Source: Symbiodinium natans
Taxonomy: Eukaryota; Sar; Dinophyceae; Suessiales; Symbiodiniaceae
Assembly: GCA_905221605.1 (NCBI GenBank)
Contig: CAJNDS010000835.1
Location: 560,001 to 624,000 of the forward strand
Length of the DNA: 64,000 nt
Direction: 5' to 3'
Every line of letters starts with the position of its first letter. Positions within the stretch are counted from its first letter, which is position 1. The notes beneath the pieces are model-generated. The model worked only from the letters and a program-made list of their open reading frames with translations. It was not told the DNA's origin and did not search any database. The position numbers were made by a program, and so were the translations under genes. Shown here one piece after another: positions 33,426-44,800 of this stretch.

Positions 33426-34793
33426 ATGGAAACGCCTACGATGCCTGTGCACTCCGAGACAGGTGTCGGGAATGGAGAGCTGTGTGTGCCAATGCATGGC
33501 AGCATTTGCCATGAGTCCGAGGCTCCATGGAAAGGATTCTTACACCAAGAAGTCGGAGATGACAAGCCGTTCACCAACAACTCGAACAACGCGCCACCTA
33601 AATCCAAGCTCTTGACAAACAATTCCGGCAACAATGTGAAACCGGAGTCCAAAATATGGCAACGCAGGGCCGTGAACGAAGAGATCAGCAATGTCATTGC
33701 GCAAGAGTGCACTAGTCAAGCGCCAGTGACCTTGTTGCGACCGCTTGCACAAGGGGCAGAGCACAATATGTGCGCCAAAGATGTGAAGACCACCCAAAAC
33801 ACCCAGACCAGCCAGACGCAACCCGCCTCAATGACATGGAACGCAAATCGAAGCTTGGAGGGCATCCCGCTGTCCAGCGGCTTGCAAACGTTGACCTTTG
33901 GCAAGGACTTCAATCAGAGTTTGGCTGGTGTCACGCTGCCAAACAGCCTTCGCACTTTGACCTTTGGCGAGTCCTTCAACCAAAGCTTAGAAAGTGTCAC
34001 TTTTCCAAGTGGCCTACAGACTCTCATCTTTGGCGATAGGTTCAACCAGAGCTTGACACGTGTGATGTTGCCAGCTAGCTTGCAGACGCTGGCTTTTGGC
34101 AGTGACTTCGACAGGAGTTTGGATGATGTCGCGCTGCCCAGCGGCCTGCAGACGTTGACTTTCGGCAGGGACTTCAATCAGAGCTTGGAGGATGTGACAC
34201 TTCCCAGCCATCTACACACATTGATCTTCGGTGATTACTCGGACGAGAGCTTGCGGAATGTCAAGCTGCCGAGCAGTCTTGAAACATTGATGCTCGGCAA
34301 GTATTGCAATCAGAGCTTGGAGACGGTGGTGCTTCCTGAGTCGCTGCGGACATTGACTTTCGGCGAGCGTTTCAATCAGAGCCTCAAGGGCATCACGCTC
34401 CCCAGTGGCTTGCAGACACTTATCTTCGGCGATGCTTTCAATCAGAGTCTGGAAGGTGTTCTGCTTCCGAGCGGTTTGTTGACGTTGACTTTTGGCAGTG
34501 ATTTCAATCAGAGCATGGAGTTTGTCAACTTGCCGAGCAAGTTGCAGATGCTGATCTTCGGCTCCGATTTCAATCAAAGTCTGAAGTCTGTTTCATGGCC
34601 AAACAGCTTGGAGACCTTGACATTTCGGGGAGATTTCAATCAGAGTCTGGAGGGCGTGGCGTTGCCAGACAGTCTGATCAGATTGACCTTCGGCTGGAAT
34701 TTTAATCAGAGCTTGCAAGCCGTCAAGCTGCCCAGAAACCTGCAGACCTTGACCTTCGGCAACGATTTCAACCAGAGCCTTGACTGGATTTGA
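33426..34793 (+). CDS. FNIP-repeat (LRR-like) protein, intronless
   Basis: A 455-residue protein with about 130 non-repeat N-terminal residues, rich in polar residues and Asn/Gln, followed by fourteen 22-residue repeats and a partial one. The repeat consensus is SLxxVxLPSxLQTLTFGxDFNQ; the FNQ/LP/LxxLxFG spacing matches the FNIP repeat family described in Dictyostelium and other protists, which folds like leucine-rich repeats and usually binds proteins. There is no signal peptide, membrane segment or F-box that I can see. The frame is open from ATG 33426 to TGA 34794. Lack of introns contrasts with the neighbouring genes. The partner is unknown. A related fragment and a second gene lie downstream, on either side of the retrotransposon. 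Confidence 0.9.
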   Translation: METPTMPVHSETGVGNGELCVPMHGSICHESEAPWKGFLHQEVGDDKPFTNNSNNAPPKSKLLTNNSGNNVKPESKIWQRRAVNEEISNVIAQECTSQAPVTLLRPLAQGAEHNMCAKDVKTTQNTQTSQTQPASMTWNANRSLEGIPLSSGLQTLTFGKDFNQSLAGVTLPNSLRTLTFGESFNQSLESVTFPSGLQTLIFGDRFNQSLTRVMLPASLQTLAFGSDFDRSLDDVALPSGLQTLTFGRDFNQSLEDVTLPSHLHTLIFGDYSDESLRNVKLPSSLETLMLGKYCNQSLETVVLPESLRTLTFGERFNQSLKGITLPSGLQTLIFGDAFNQSLEGVLLPSGLLTLTFGSDFNQSMEFVNLPSKLQMLIFGSDFNQSLKSVSWPNSLETLTFRGDFNQSLEGVALPDSLIRLTFGWNFNQSLQAVKLPRNLQTLTFGNDFNQSLDWI

Positions 34794-35097
34794 CACTAAC
34801 TTGTAGGGTTCAGGGCGTTTACGGTTTAAGCGCTGTCCATTCAACAAGGTTTTTAGAAACTGTATTCGTAACGAGAGGTGGATCATGTTCAACATTGGTT
34901 CTCACTACAACCCACAAAGCACGTGCTAATCCACACCCGGGTTAACCAAAACACGTACATATCAAGCAGCCTTTTAAAGACCTTGTTGAAAACCGTGTAA
35001 AGAATCCGCCAACCCCCCCCCCCCCCCCCCCCCCTCACCCACCCAAAGCAGCTCCCGAAGCAACATCCGGGGAACCCTACACAGCAGAAACCCTAAA

Positions 35098-35157
35098 CAA
35101 CAGGAGCCTGAGGGATGTGGTCCTGCCGTGTGGCCTTCAGACCTTGACCTTTGGCTG
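35098..35157 (+). pseudogene. FNIP-repeat remnant
   Basis: The + strand encodes NRSLRDVVLPCGLQTLTFGC, one 20-residue match to the FNIP repeat consensus, with no adjoining repeats. It could be an orphan exon or a decayed part of the neighbouring gene. Confidence 0.75.
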
Positions 35158-35371
35158 CCTTTGGCCCCTGTTAAGACCCTTCAGTTCATGGTGTAATTCA
35201 GAGATGAAGGGCATAACGGGGACAGTTTCAAGGGGTTGAAATGGGGTTCAGGGTTTAGGGTGCTTTTAGCTTTCGCAAGGGTTTGGAGGTTGAGGGGTTG
35301 GGGTTTGTCTTCGAGAATGCTTCTCATAGGATGGGGGTTTAGGGTTTAGGGTTCATAGTTCATGTCTAGAA

Positions 35372-35376
35372 GAGTT
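35372..35376. repeat. Target site duplication, left copy (GAGTT)
   Basis: GAGTT directly abuts the TG end of the left LTR and recurs at 46328-46332 after the CA end of the right LTR. Five bases is the usual duplication length for LTR-element integrases. Confidence 0.95.
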
Positions 35377-35523
35377 TGCTGATGCAGGCGTGGCGCAACA
35401 AACAACTGAAGCTCTTTTTCACTCGGACAATAAAAGGCCTCGGTAGGCAAAGGTGCAACCTTAGTGAGTGTGCTGCTGGATCTCTGCCCAACATGGGTCG
35501 GGTACCGCAAAGAGGAAACTGCA
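35377..35523 (-). repeat. 3' long terminal repeat
   Basis: 147 bp, TGCTGATGCAGG...GAGGAAACTGCA on the + strand; identical to 46181-46327. Very short for a full-size LTR element. On the element's sense strand it contains CCTTTTATTG, a T-rich box that could serve as the promoter (dinoflagellates tend to use TTTT boxes in place of TATA); this is inference. Confidence 0.97.
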
Positions 35524-35531
35524 CTCCCCTC
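35524..35531 (-). promoter_or_regulatory. Polypurine tract (plus-strand priming site)
   Basis: On the sense (-) strand GAGGGGAG lies immediately before the 3' LTR, the position and composition expected for the RNase H-resistant primer of second-strand synthesis. Confidence 0.85.
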
Positions 35532-35811
35532 ACGGCCTTGTCGTGACCTAATGGGCTTTAAAAGCGATCTGCAACACCTCCACAGGCTCGAAAACATAGC
35601 CCGTTGAAGCATGACTGAGAACTAACTCGGTCAAAGGGCTCCGTCCTACGCTACAGCTCGGACAGTTTGCGTCATTTACTACGTCCTACGGACTACTTGA
35701 AAGATGAGACTCATGGAAAACCACTCCACGTAGATTTTCGCAGAATCACCAAAGACTCTGCAAGGATCTGGGAGTTACAGCTCAAGGCCTTCAGTCGCGT
35801 TCTCAAACGCT

Positions 35812-38800
35812 TCATCTTCTCATAACTGCAAACTCTGTCCTTCCTTGCCATGATTGCGAGAGCCTGCGTGCGCCTTGGGAAATGTCGTCTAGGATGTAGT
35901 CTGGATCTTGGCCCTCAAACTGGAACCATGTCTTGCGTCTACCAGTGAGGCGCAGCATAGGAAACTCAGCCGCGATCTGATTCGGAGCATGGAACAGTTG
36001 AGTTCTGTAAGTAGCATGGAATCTAATCAACACGCAGCTTGCTTCATCCCAGCGCCAGCGATCTTGTACGCCAACTTGCATCCAGCCTTCGACTAATCCA
36101 AAACTCGGACCCCACTGTCGACGACCATACAGCCTCTCTTGCTCTCGCAACGTCTGACCATCAGAATGGTTCCCAACAGTCAGTTCCGGAGACGCGGCTG
36201 CTGATTCTGACCCTAAGGAACTAGCAGAGTTTCTAACCACACGTCGTCTCTGACAACAGCAATTACTTGCATCGGACCGTCCCTTGACGCACACTACGAA
36301 CACATACCTACACACTTCCCACGCAAACAGTACTCCACAGAAAAGCAAGCACTCAAAAACACTAAACTCCCAGGTTTGCTCGCCCCCGTCATGGCCCTGC
36401 GTAACTTCTCCCACGGCCCCTGGCACTGCAGCAAGTAGCAGCAGACATGCAAGTGTCCTAGCAGCTTTTTGCGGGTCGGCGGCATCACCGGAGCGTGCTA
36501 ACTCACGCAAGGCGGCACTCGAAAACTCAGGAACTTCATCATGACTGGACTGTCCTACAACATGGTTGACATGACTGTCACTGTCATGCGCTGATACGTT
36601 CAGCCACGCACTCGAAGGTCCCCACACGTAGCCGGAAAGCTCCAGCAAGAAAAACAACCGAGATTCAGGAAGAGATTTCGTAAGACTGTCGCTGAGCATC
36701 TCTGTTCCCGGCATGTGCTGAATGGCCAGGGACTCTTCAGCAATGGCTTCCTGGAAATGTCTTGCTCGTAGACGAAGATGCCTGGTCCGCCAGGCTCCGC
36801 CAGGAACCAGCAACAACTGCACACACGCGGAGTTGTCAACACACTGGCTCCACAGCAAATCTGATCTGCATAGCTCCGCCCAAAGAGGCGCGATTGCCCT
36901 CGCAAGCACCATGCTATCAACAGCAGCAATGATCTCGCTTTCAGCCGTCGACAGCGCTGTAAGCGTCTGACGAGAACTGTGCCAGCTCACCACACCGCCG
37001 GCAACGATCAACATAATACCTGATTGGCTCCTCGATCCATCGTCTTGCCCAAAGCTAGCGTCTGACCACCCCTCCACCGTCAGCTGCGACCTTGTAAACC
37101 GCAAAGGCTCCTGACCAGTCCACGGTTCATCAAACCGACCATAACGCAACTTGAGCTGCGAAGTGCGAGCTAAGTAAGCCAAGGTCCTCAGGCCGTCACG
37201 GTAAACAGCCCTTGGATGCTTGGAGCAGTACTGACCCAGCTTGCTAACGGTAAAGGAGATATCCATCCGGGTTTTCCCCGACAGCCACAACAGCTCGCCC
37301 ACGATTCTTTGGGCTTGCCGCAAAGCCGGAATGGTCAGCGTTTCTACCTCCTCATAGCCAGCCTTGAAATCAGGAAGAGTTGTCTCGGATGGGAGATTGT
37401 AGCGGGCCACCAAGTCACTCAAGTACGACGTCTGATGGAGATGAAGAGAGCCATCTAACCCCAACTCAACCTCGATACCACAAAAGCGCAGCCCATCCTT
37501 CAACCAGTTTGGCGTACTGGTCTTCCAGAGTCCACCAAAGGCTGTCACCATGCAGCAAAGCTCAATTGTAGGCCCAGTGATTAGGAGGTCATCAACATAC
37601 ACCCCCAATACCGCCAGGATAGCGCCCCATTCGTTGCAAAACTCTATAACGCCGCTCTCCCCTTCAAGTGCCTCCAGCACAAACCAAAGGGAAGGGTCTG
37701 CTTCGGCCTGCCGAAGCTTGCGAAGGCGATCATTTGGGCCTGTCCAAGACCACTGCTCCAAAGTACGATCTCTAAACGTCGACCAGTCGGAAGGGCTCTC
37801 CACTAGCCCGTACAGAGCTCGATCCACCAGGAGAAAAGTGTCACGATCCAGAAGGTTGGCATCTATGATCAGACGGGGTACCACTACGGCAACCTTGGAC
37901 CCATTACGTCGTCTGGCAGGAGCCAGCAAAAAAGCTGTCTTCACGTCGATCACCACTCCATCCCACATATGTCCAGCAGCCCATCGCAGCTGCAACCTCA
38001 AGCTTTCGGTCTCCAAGCCACTTGCGTAAACATCCCGTCGGTTCTCAGCCTTAGCGGCCGCCGAGGAGGGACCCGAGGTACCAGATGAGGATGGATTCAG
38101 CAGGCCAGTCTGGGATTGTTGAGAATCTGGCAGAAAGTTACCACAGGCCACCAATCGCGCTCGCTTGCGTTTGTCCGGCGCCTTGACGGAGAAGACCAGC
38201 TTTCCAGGGACAGTCTGCACTGTCACCCCGCTAGCCTCCAACTCCTGTAACTCCAGCTTGGTAATAACGCGCACCGCTTGATGGACAGTGATCAATGCAC
38301 TCAGCTCTTCGGCAATAGCACCCTTCCAAGCCTCCAAATCCTGGCGTACTTCTGCCAGTGACACCTGTTGGGTCTGCAGCAAAATATCCGGGCTGGGTTC
38401 ACCTCTAAGCGGCATCTCTGTCGTGCCTATCTCCTCCAACGCTGATTCCACTTGCACCTGCATAAGGGCTCGAGTTGTAGCATCTAGCGAAGGATCAATG
38501 GCCTCAGCCAAGCTCCGAAGTCTGACAGCCTTAACCATAGTGCTCGTAGAGGCCTCTCGCATATCCTCATACTGAGACATCCACCCCAGCAATGATGAAA
38601 CATGTTGTGACTGACCATCGCACCGGAAAGCACTTGAAGCAGTAGCTGCATGACCACAGAAGTAATCCAGCATATCGTACTGATCATCTGCTTGAAAAGG
38701 AGTCGTCATACCTGAAAAACCCGCGGCACTCCCCCCCGATGTCTCATCGGGTCCACGTGAGGTGGTTTGAATCCCTTGGACAGTGTACCGCGTACAATCC

Positions 38801-41800
38801 TCCCCCAACTCATGTCCAGGAACCACCGCTGCGCAAGGTCGTTCCAAGTCCAGCACTGGTTGGTCAAGAGCTTCTGTGGGAGCATCAGCGGGCACGGAAG
38901 GGCCCTCAAACGCGGGAACTGAGCGTGCCCGGTTTGGAGCCTCGAAACCGGGAGCCTTGAAATCGGAAGTTGAGTGCGCATCCAGGTGCTCCCGGTTTGG
39001 GACATTCGAAACCGGGAGTTTAACCCTCCCCGACTCCGGCGCCGATTGGCGCTCAGCAAGAGATGACTGTGCCCCGTCCTGACAGGCAGGACTCGGAAGT
39101 CCATCCTGAACCCCTGCTGTCAGAGTCTGGATGGAAGGGTTCTTGGGAAAGAGATCGGGGCGATAGGCGTTAGGCACATTGAACCCTAGGGACAAAAGAG
39201 TGTGAATATCCAGAACGGAAAGCTTCGCGGCAAAACCTGGAGTGTAGGCAATCACCACCAGCCTGGGACCATCCGAGGCCTCTATGCCATGTAGTCCACT
39301 TGGATCCAGGTAGACTCGTCCTTCAGCATCGAACTCCAACGGTCCATCTGGAGTGAAAATCCTGCCCCCAGAGAATTCTGAAAGTCGAATGATAAGATTG
39401 CAAAATCCACGCTGATTGTGAGAATCCTTGTGCAGCGCCGACTCTGCATTGTAGGTGATTCGCAGAGCCGTATATTCATGAGCCACATCATAGGTGCTCA
39501 CCAATCGATTGATCATGCGCACAAACATGGGCCGTTTCCTGCTAGCCATTATGATGCCGACGTGAGGACCATGACAGTATGCTCCAAAGGTACAAGCCCA
39601 TGCCTCCTCATTCTGCAGCATGTTCGAGTCAATCTCGCGGTTAACCTTTGCAGACACACCACACAAGGACACGTAAACAGCACTTGCCGCCACGGACTTG
39701 TCCAGCTCAGGTTGAGCGAGCAAGGATTGTGAGATTTGCTCGGACTGCTCCAAGCTTAGGCGTTCCCCTTGTCTGCGCACACGACGCAAGGATAACGCAG
39801 CAACGAAAGGTGCCTCATGCATGTGGTCCGGCGCGGCCTCCGACAAACGTGCAACCTCTCCCCCAACTACTGCCAAGTCATCCAAAGCGGCATCCTCGTC
39901 TTGCGTAGGCAGCAAGCTCTGCTTGCCTCGCACTCGGCGCTCAGGATCAACGTGCCAAATTTCGCCTGGAAGTGTAATCGGGAGAGCGTGAAACGGCCGG
40001 TTCAGCCGAATTGTCGTGGACACCAGTAACTTCGGCTCATCAAGAGGCTCCAAAGCAATGGTGTATCCCCTCGGAGTGTGGCTCGAAGGACCCACGATAT
40101 AGCCATTGACAAACCGACTGGACCAATGATTCTCTTCATTCTTCTTCTCGCGCACACACACCTGCGTGGCCCAAGGGATTAAAGGTCTGACCGACTTGTC
40201 GAACTTGGCAAGCTCGGCTCGTAGGAGGCCCTGTCCAGCGTCCAACGCAGCAAGCGACCAATATCGCGGGCTAAACCCCGGAGGAGTGGAAAGGCGAGAA
40301 CGAATAGCGGCCTTTATCAAGCCCACAACCGATTCGGCTCGCCCATTGCTTGAGGGGTCATGCCCCTCAGTACAAGTATGAACGAGTTCATAACGGTCGG
40401 CAACGTCCCGTACCATCCTATTCATCCATTCTCCTCCCCTATCCGTGTGCAATCTCAATACCGGAAAATGCCACTGTTGCAACTTCGTCAGAGTCCGGGC
40501 GAGTGCAGCTGAAACCTCCTCCTTGGTACGCTTCGGCAGCGTTTCAACAAAGACAAGGCGCCGCACGCAAACTCCGTCCACCCTGGTAGCATAAGACCGT
40601 TTCCAGTACCTGGTGTTTGCGTCTGCCTCGTGTAGGCAAGCCTGGCAAACTTTAGGTATCGCATCGCCAGCTTGCATGTCAAGGAAACCAGCGTCAGCGC
40701 ATTCGGGCATACCCTCATCGTCCGTAACATCCAAAGGCATCCTGCCTGGCCTCCCCGATTCAGGATCATACTCCAGCACAGGCTCATGTTTCGCTTGGGG
40801 CTGTTTGGGCTGTCCATGATCGGCTACACCTTCATCATCCGTAACGTGCAAAGGCATCCTGCCTGGCCTCCCGGATTCAGGATCTAGCACCTCCTCTGAC
40901 ACATCTGACGGCTCATAATCCAAGCAGTCTTCAGGGATCGCAGCATCCACGGAAACCTCAGGAGCTTGACCATTTGGTTGTATTGCCCCATCAGATGGTT
41001 CCAGTTGGCTGGAATCAGCTGCACCCTGAACCGCGCTCGCCTTTGAAGGCGTACCACTCTCCCAAACAAGCTCCTGGGTCTGCTCATCGACAGGGAAAGT
41101 GTAGCAAGCAACAAACAGATATCTCGGTTTAGGCATACTCTTCAAAGGTGAAAGCTCCGACAAAGCTGCAACGTACGGCCCCCCAAGATCCGCAGCAAGA
41201 CTGTACGAGTCCACTGTGGGACCCCGGCTTCGATGAGGTCGTCTCTTCCCGGCTCCACGTAAGCACTCGCGGCAGTCCGACCTATAAGGAAAGTGACCCC
41301 TTTCCACATGCTTCTTGTACTCCACCTCATCATGACTCAGGCGAATCCTTGCAAGTCTTTGCAAGGGCAGCCTCGTGGCGGGAGGTCGGAAATGACCTGG
41401 TCCTCGAGGGAGTGGGCGAAGCCTGGGGATAACCTCTGCAGGAAATTCACCACGATCCTCGACTAAACACTGCCGCACCTCAAGCAAACAGTCATGAGCC
41501 CCTTGCGATGCCTCAGCTACGTACACACTCTGCTCACACGCACGCCTACGCCTTTCTTCGGCTGTATCGGTGATCCAGATATCCCACGCCTTTAGAACTG
41601 CCATGACCAGTTCAGGCGCCCATCGATCAACATGCCGATTTAGCAAAACACGACGATGCAACAAGACATACAAGTCCCACGACGTTGTATGAACTTGTAC
41701 GGGCACGGATTCTGTAGCTCCGAAGAAACCTTGATCACACTCCGCGGTCCGGAGCCCCACAACCTGGCTCAGCTTGTCCTTTATGGGCCACTCTGGGAAA

Positions 41801-44800
41801 GGTGAACTGTCATACCCAAAGGTCTCGGGATCAGAGGGCTCTTCGCGATCGTGAGCGCTACCTTCTGTTGAAATCAGAGAATTTCCCGGAGCCGTGATTG
41901 CAACGAAAGTGTCACCGTGAGCTGCTTGCGCCAACACACACAGTCCAAGCACCCTCATTGTCAGAACGGCATAACGTCCCCTACTATCAGAAGGCTTTGG
42001 CAAACCGCCGACGACTCCTCGAATCAAGCCCAGTTTCGCAAGCCTAGTCAAATAGCTCCAAACCCCGTTGCTTAAAAGGTCATGGCCGTTCGCCACATCC
42101 ACCGAGAGCACCCTGTAATCACTCCTAGGGCGATGCACCCAGTCTTGCAAGCCTGAGCACAGATGTATCAGGACCCCTTGAGACCTTTCCATCGATCTTC
42201 TGAGTCGTCGATTCCACGGAGTCTCCTCTCCAGCCACCCAAAAGCAAGGAGTCCCAATGGCCTCCAGAACCTGATCCTCCGGAGCATCGGAAAACAACGA
42301 AGCCATAACACCGAAAAACGAGGAATCAAGATCTCGCAACCAGTCATCCTCACGCCCTTCTACGATGACTTCCCTAGCACTCTTCTTCATGCTAGTCCAA
42401 GCCTCCGTGACGTCCAACTGCCGACGATCGCTTAACAGTCTCAGTCTTGCCGCTTGAACAAGGCTAACGGCCCGACGAAGCTCCAACTCACGTATAAGAG
42501 CAAGAGCAACTGAGTTGGTAACATAAGGACACTGGTCTATCATGGTGACCTCCAACCACCCCCTTTCAGGATGCCAAACTCTGCATGACGAGCCCTCCCA
42601 AGTCACGTTGCAACCCAACTCGTGAGTAAGACAACCCATGGGGACTATTGGATCTACAGACATGTCAGACAACAGTGTGCCTGTGCGAGTCATCCACAGC
42701 CTCACCCCGTCCCCCGTGGCCAAAGAGACCTCTACTGGTGACGCATCTGCTATTTCCAAGGGCTCTGCTGTCCTAAGAGGATTCGTGGCGCCACCGTCGA
42801 GCAAGCCATACTGCGCTGTGCGTTGGGTATGTGGGGTAGGAGACCCGAAAGCATCAGTTGACGACGAAGCGCTCGAAACCCTTATCGCGGCAATTCTCTG
42901 ACCCCCCGCAAGGTTGACCCCCGACAGCTTGAGTCCTTGGAGCATTGCAGCCGCGTTTGCCAACACCTCCTCAGGCTTCAAGGCTGCAGCCTTTGCTGCT
43001 GGGGCACCAGCGGAAGTGGAACTCGTCGCATTTGGACTTGGAGCTTTGGCGTTAGGATGAGATCCCTGTGAGGCAGAAGCCTGGTGCGGTGTCTTCGGAA
43101 CCTCGGAGCCTTTCACGCACCTAGGTCCCCCCGGAGCCTCACATTCACTCTTCTTGTGCTTGGCACTACCGCAAATCGAACATCTGACCGACGGATCGCC
43201 AAACTGCGTGTGATCGTGCTTAAAATGACAAGTGTTTCCAAGCTTACACCCATTTTGTTTCAGGAAGTAGAAACAGGTTTTGGTATTTCCGGCCTGCGCA
43301 GGGTTCAGAGGACTACTGGCGTTCGAACTTCCACCACCACCGTTGGATCCCCCCCCCTGGGCCTGCTGGCCCGGGCCTTTACCTCCCTTGCCTGCCGCCT
43401 TGCTTCCAGCAGTAGCATCAACAGGAACCCCAACCTTTGGGACGTCAGGCCCCTTGGGCGTTTCAGCAGTAGTGTGGCCAGCATTTCCACCCTTTCCTCC
43501 CTTTTCCCCAGCATTCAAAGCTTGAAGTCTCTGCCGTTTGGACGTGTGCGAAGCGTCAGGAACGGTACCTACCGCTGCGGACTCCATTTCTGCCTGCAAA
43601 GACCTAGCATACGTTTGCAGCATGACAACTGTTGGATTGTGGTCTAAAGCACAACGTGTACGGACCATGTTCATCCTAAACTGGACATGAGGCATGCTAC
43701 CGAGGACACTACTCGTCAGAGCATCCAAACCCTGAACAAGGAGGCTCACATCAGGGAGCGTAGCCCCCATTTGAACGGTACGGTCCATCCAACGAAACCA
43801 CTTGCGCAGTGCTGCCACGGCCTCTACGGCTGTGCTGGCTTGGCCAGGACTAGTAAGGAAGGTGAGGAGCATACTACGCTCACGCAACCCCCCAGGCTGG
43901 TAAACACAATACACTTTAAAGATTAGGTTGATCGTGCTCATGTTTCGTGAGGAGATCAACTCCTCCCGCAAGGTTTCAGGCACAGCTTTCAGCAACATGG
44001 CGAGAGCGCGATTTTCCAACCTAGCGAGGCTTGGGTGGGTGAGGTAAGGAGGAGGAACAGCAATGACCTGGGACCTCGTAAGAGGATCAGCAGTTTGCCA
44101 CGTTGCATAAAACCTACCTGCCTCTGCTAGCACTGCCTGCCAATACTCCCCGCTACTCGGAGCAAGGTCCGCCATCATTGGGGAAATAGTGGCGATCCAG
44201 TCTCCCGCTTGCAAAGGAGCCTTGGCCTGGTCAAGCTCGGGCAGTTTGGGGAGGTCCCAAAACGTTTTTTCTCCAGGGGTATACAAACTTCTCCTTCCTA
44301 TGCCCTCGTCAGCTCCACCCTCCCAGCGCCCCACGCCCAAAGGAGTAGGCGCCGCACCCATACCCGCACTGTCAAACGCCAGAGGCCTGGAACCCGTTTG
44401 AAGACAGGGCGAGGGGGGAGGAGGATAACATCCATGCTGCTCCTGATTCCAAACACCCAGATGTCCCCGAGGAAGCGGATCAAAAGGACTGAGACTAGGA
44501 TGCACATTCGCGTCATTTGTTGCATGCACAGCCGACATGTTTGACTGAACTTGCACAGCATTACCGCCACCCTGCAGTTTCTGTCCCCCTAGACCTTCAA
44601 GGCCAGCGTTAGAGAAGCATCCCTGACCCGAGACAATGGGGCCCTTGGCGCCCAGCGACCCAGCCCAGGACTCATCAAGCGCCTGCGCACCATAACCCCC
44701 CTTAGAACCCGCTGAACCCGAATGCAAGTTGGGAGGCGCAGGGACAGGTGGGAACTGGGAACCCATGACTCCTGACAACAACCCAGGGTGTCCGTGCAGG

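Larger units (their letters stand above)
34797..35376. other. Spacer between FNIP gene and retrotransposon, with poly-C tract
   Basis: It holds a 22-base poly-C run (35013-35034), a FNIP-repeat remnant (35098-35157) and a short TTTAGGG stretch (35336-35352). The last five bases, GAGTT, are the target duplication of the element. Confidence 0.8.
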
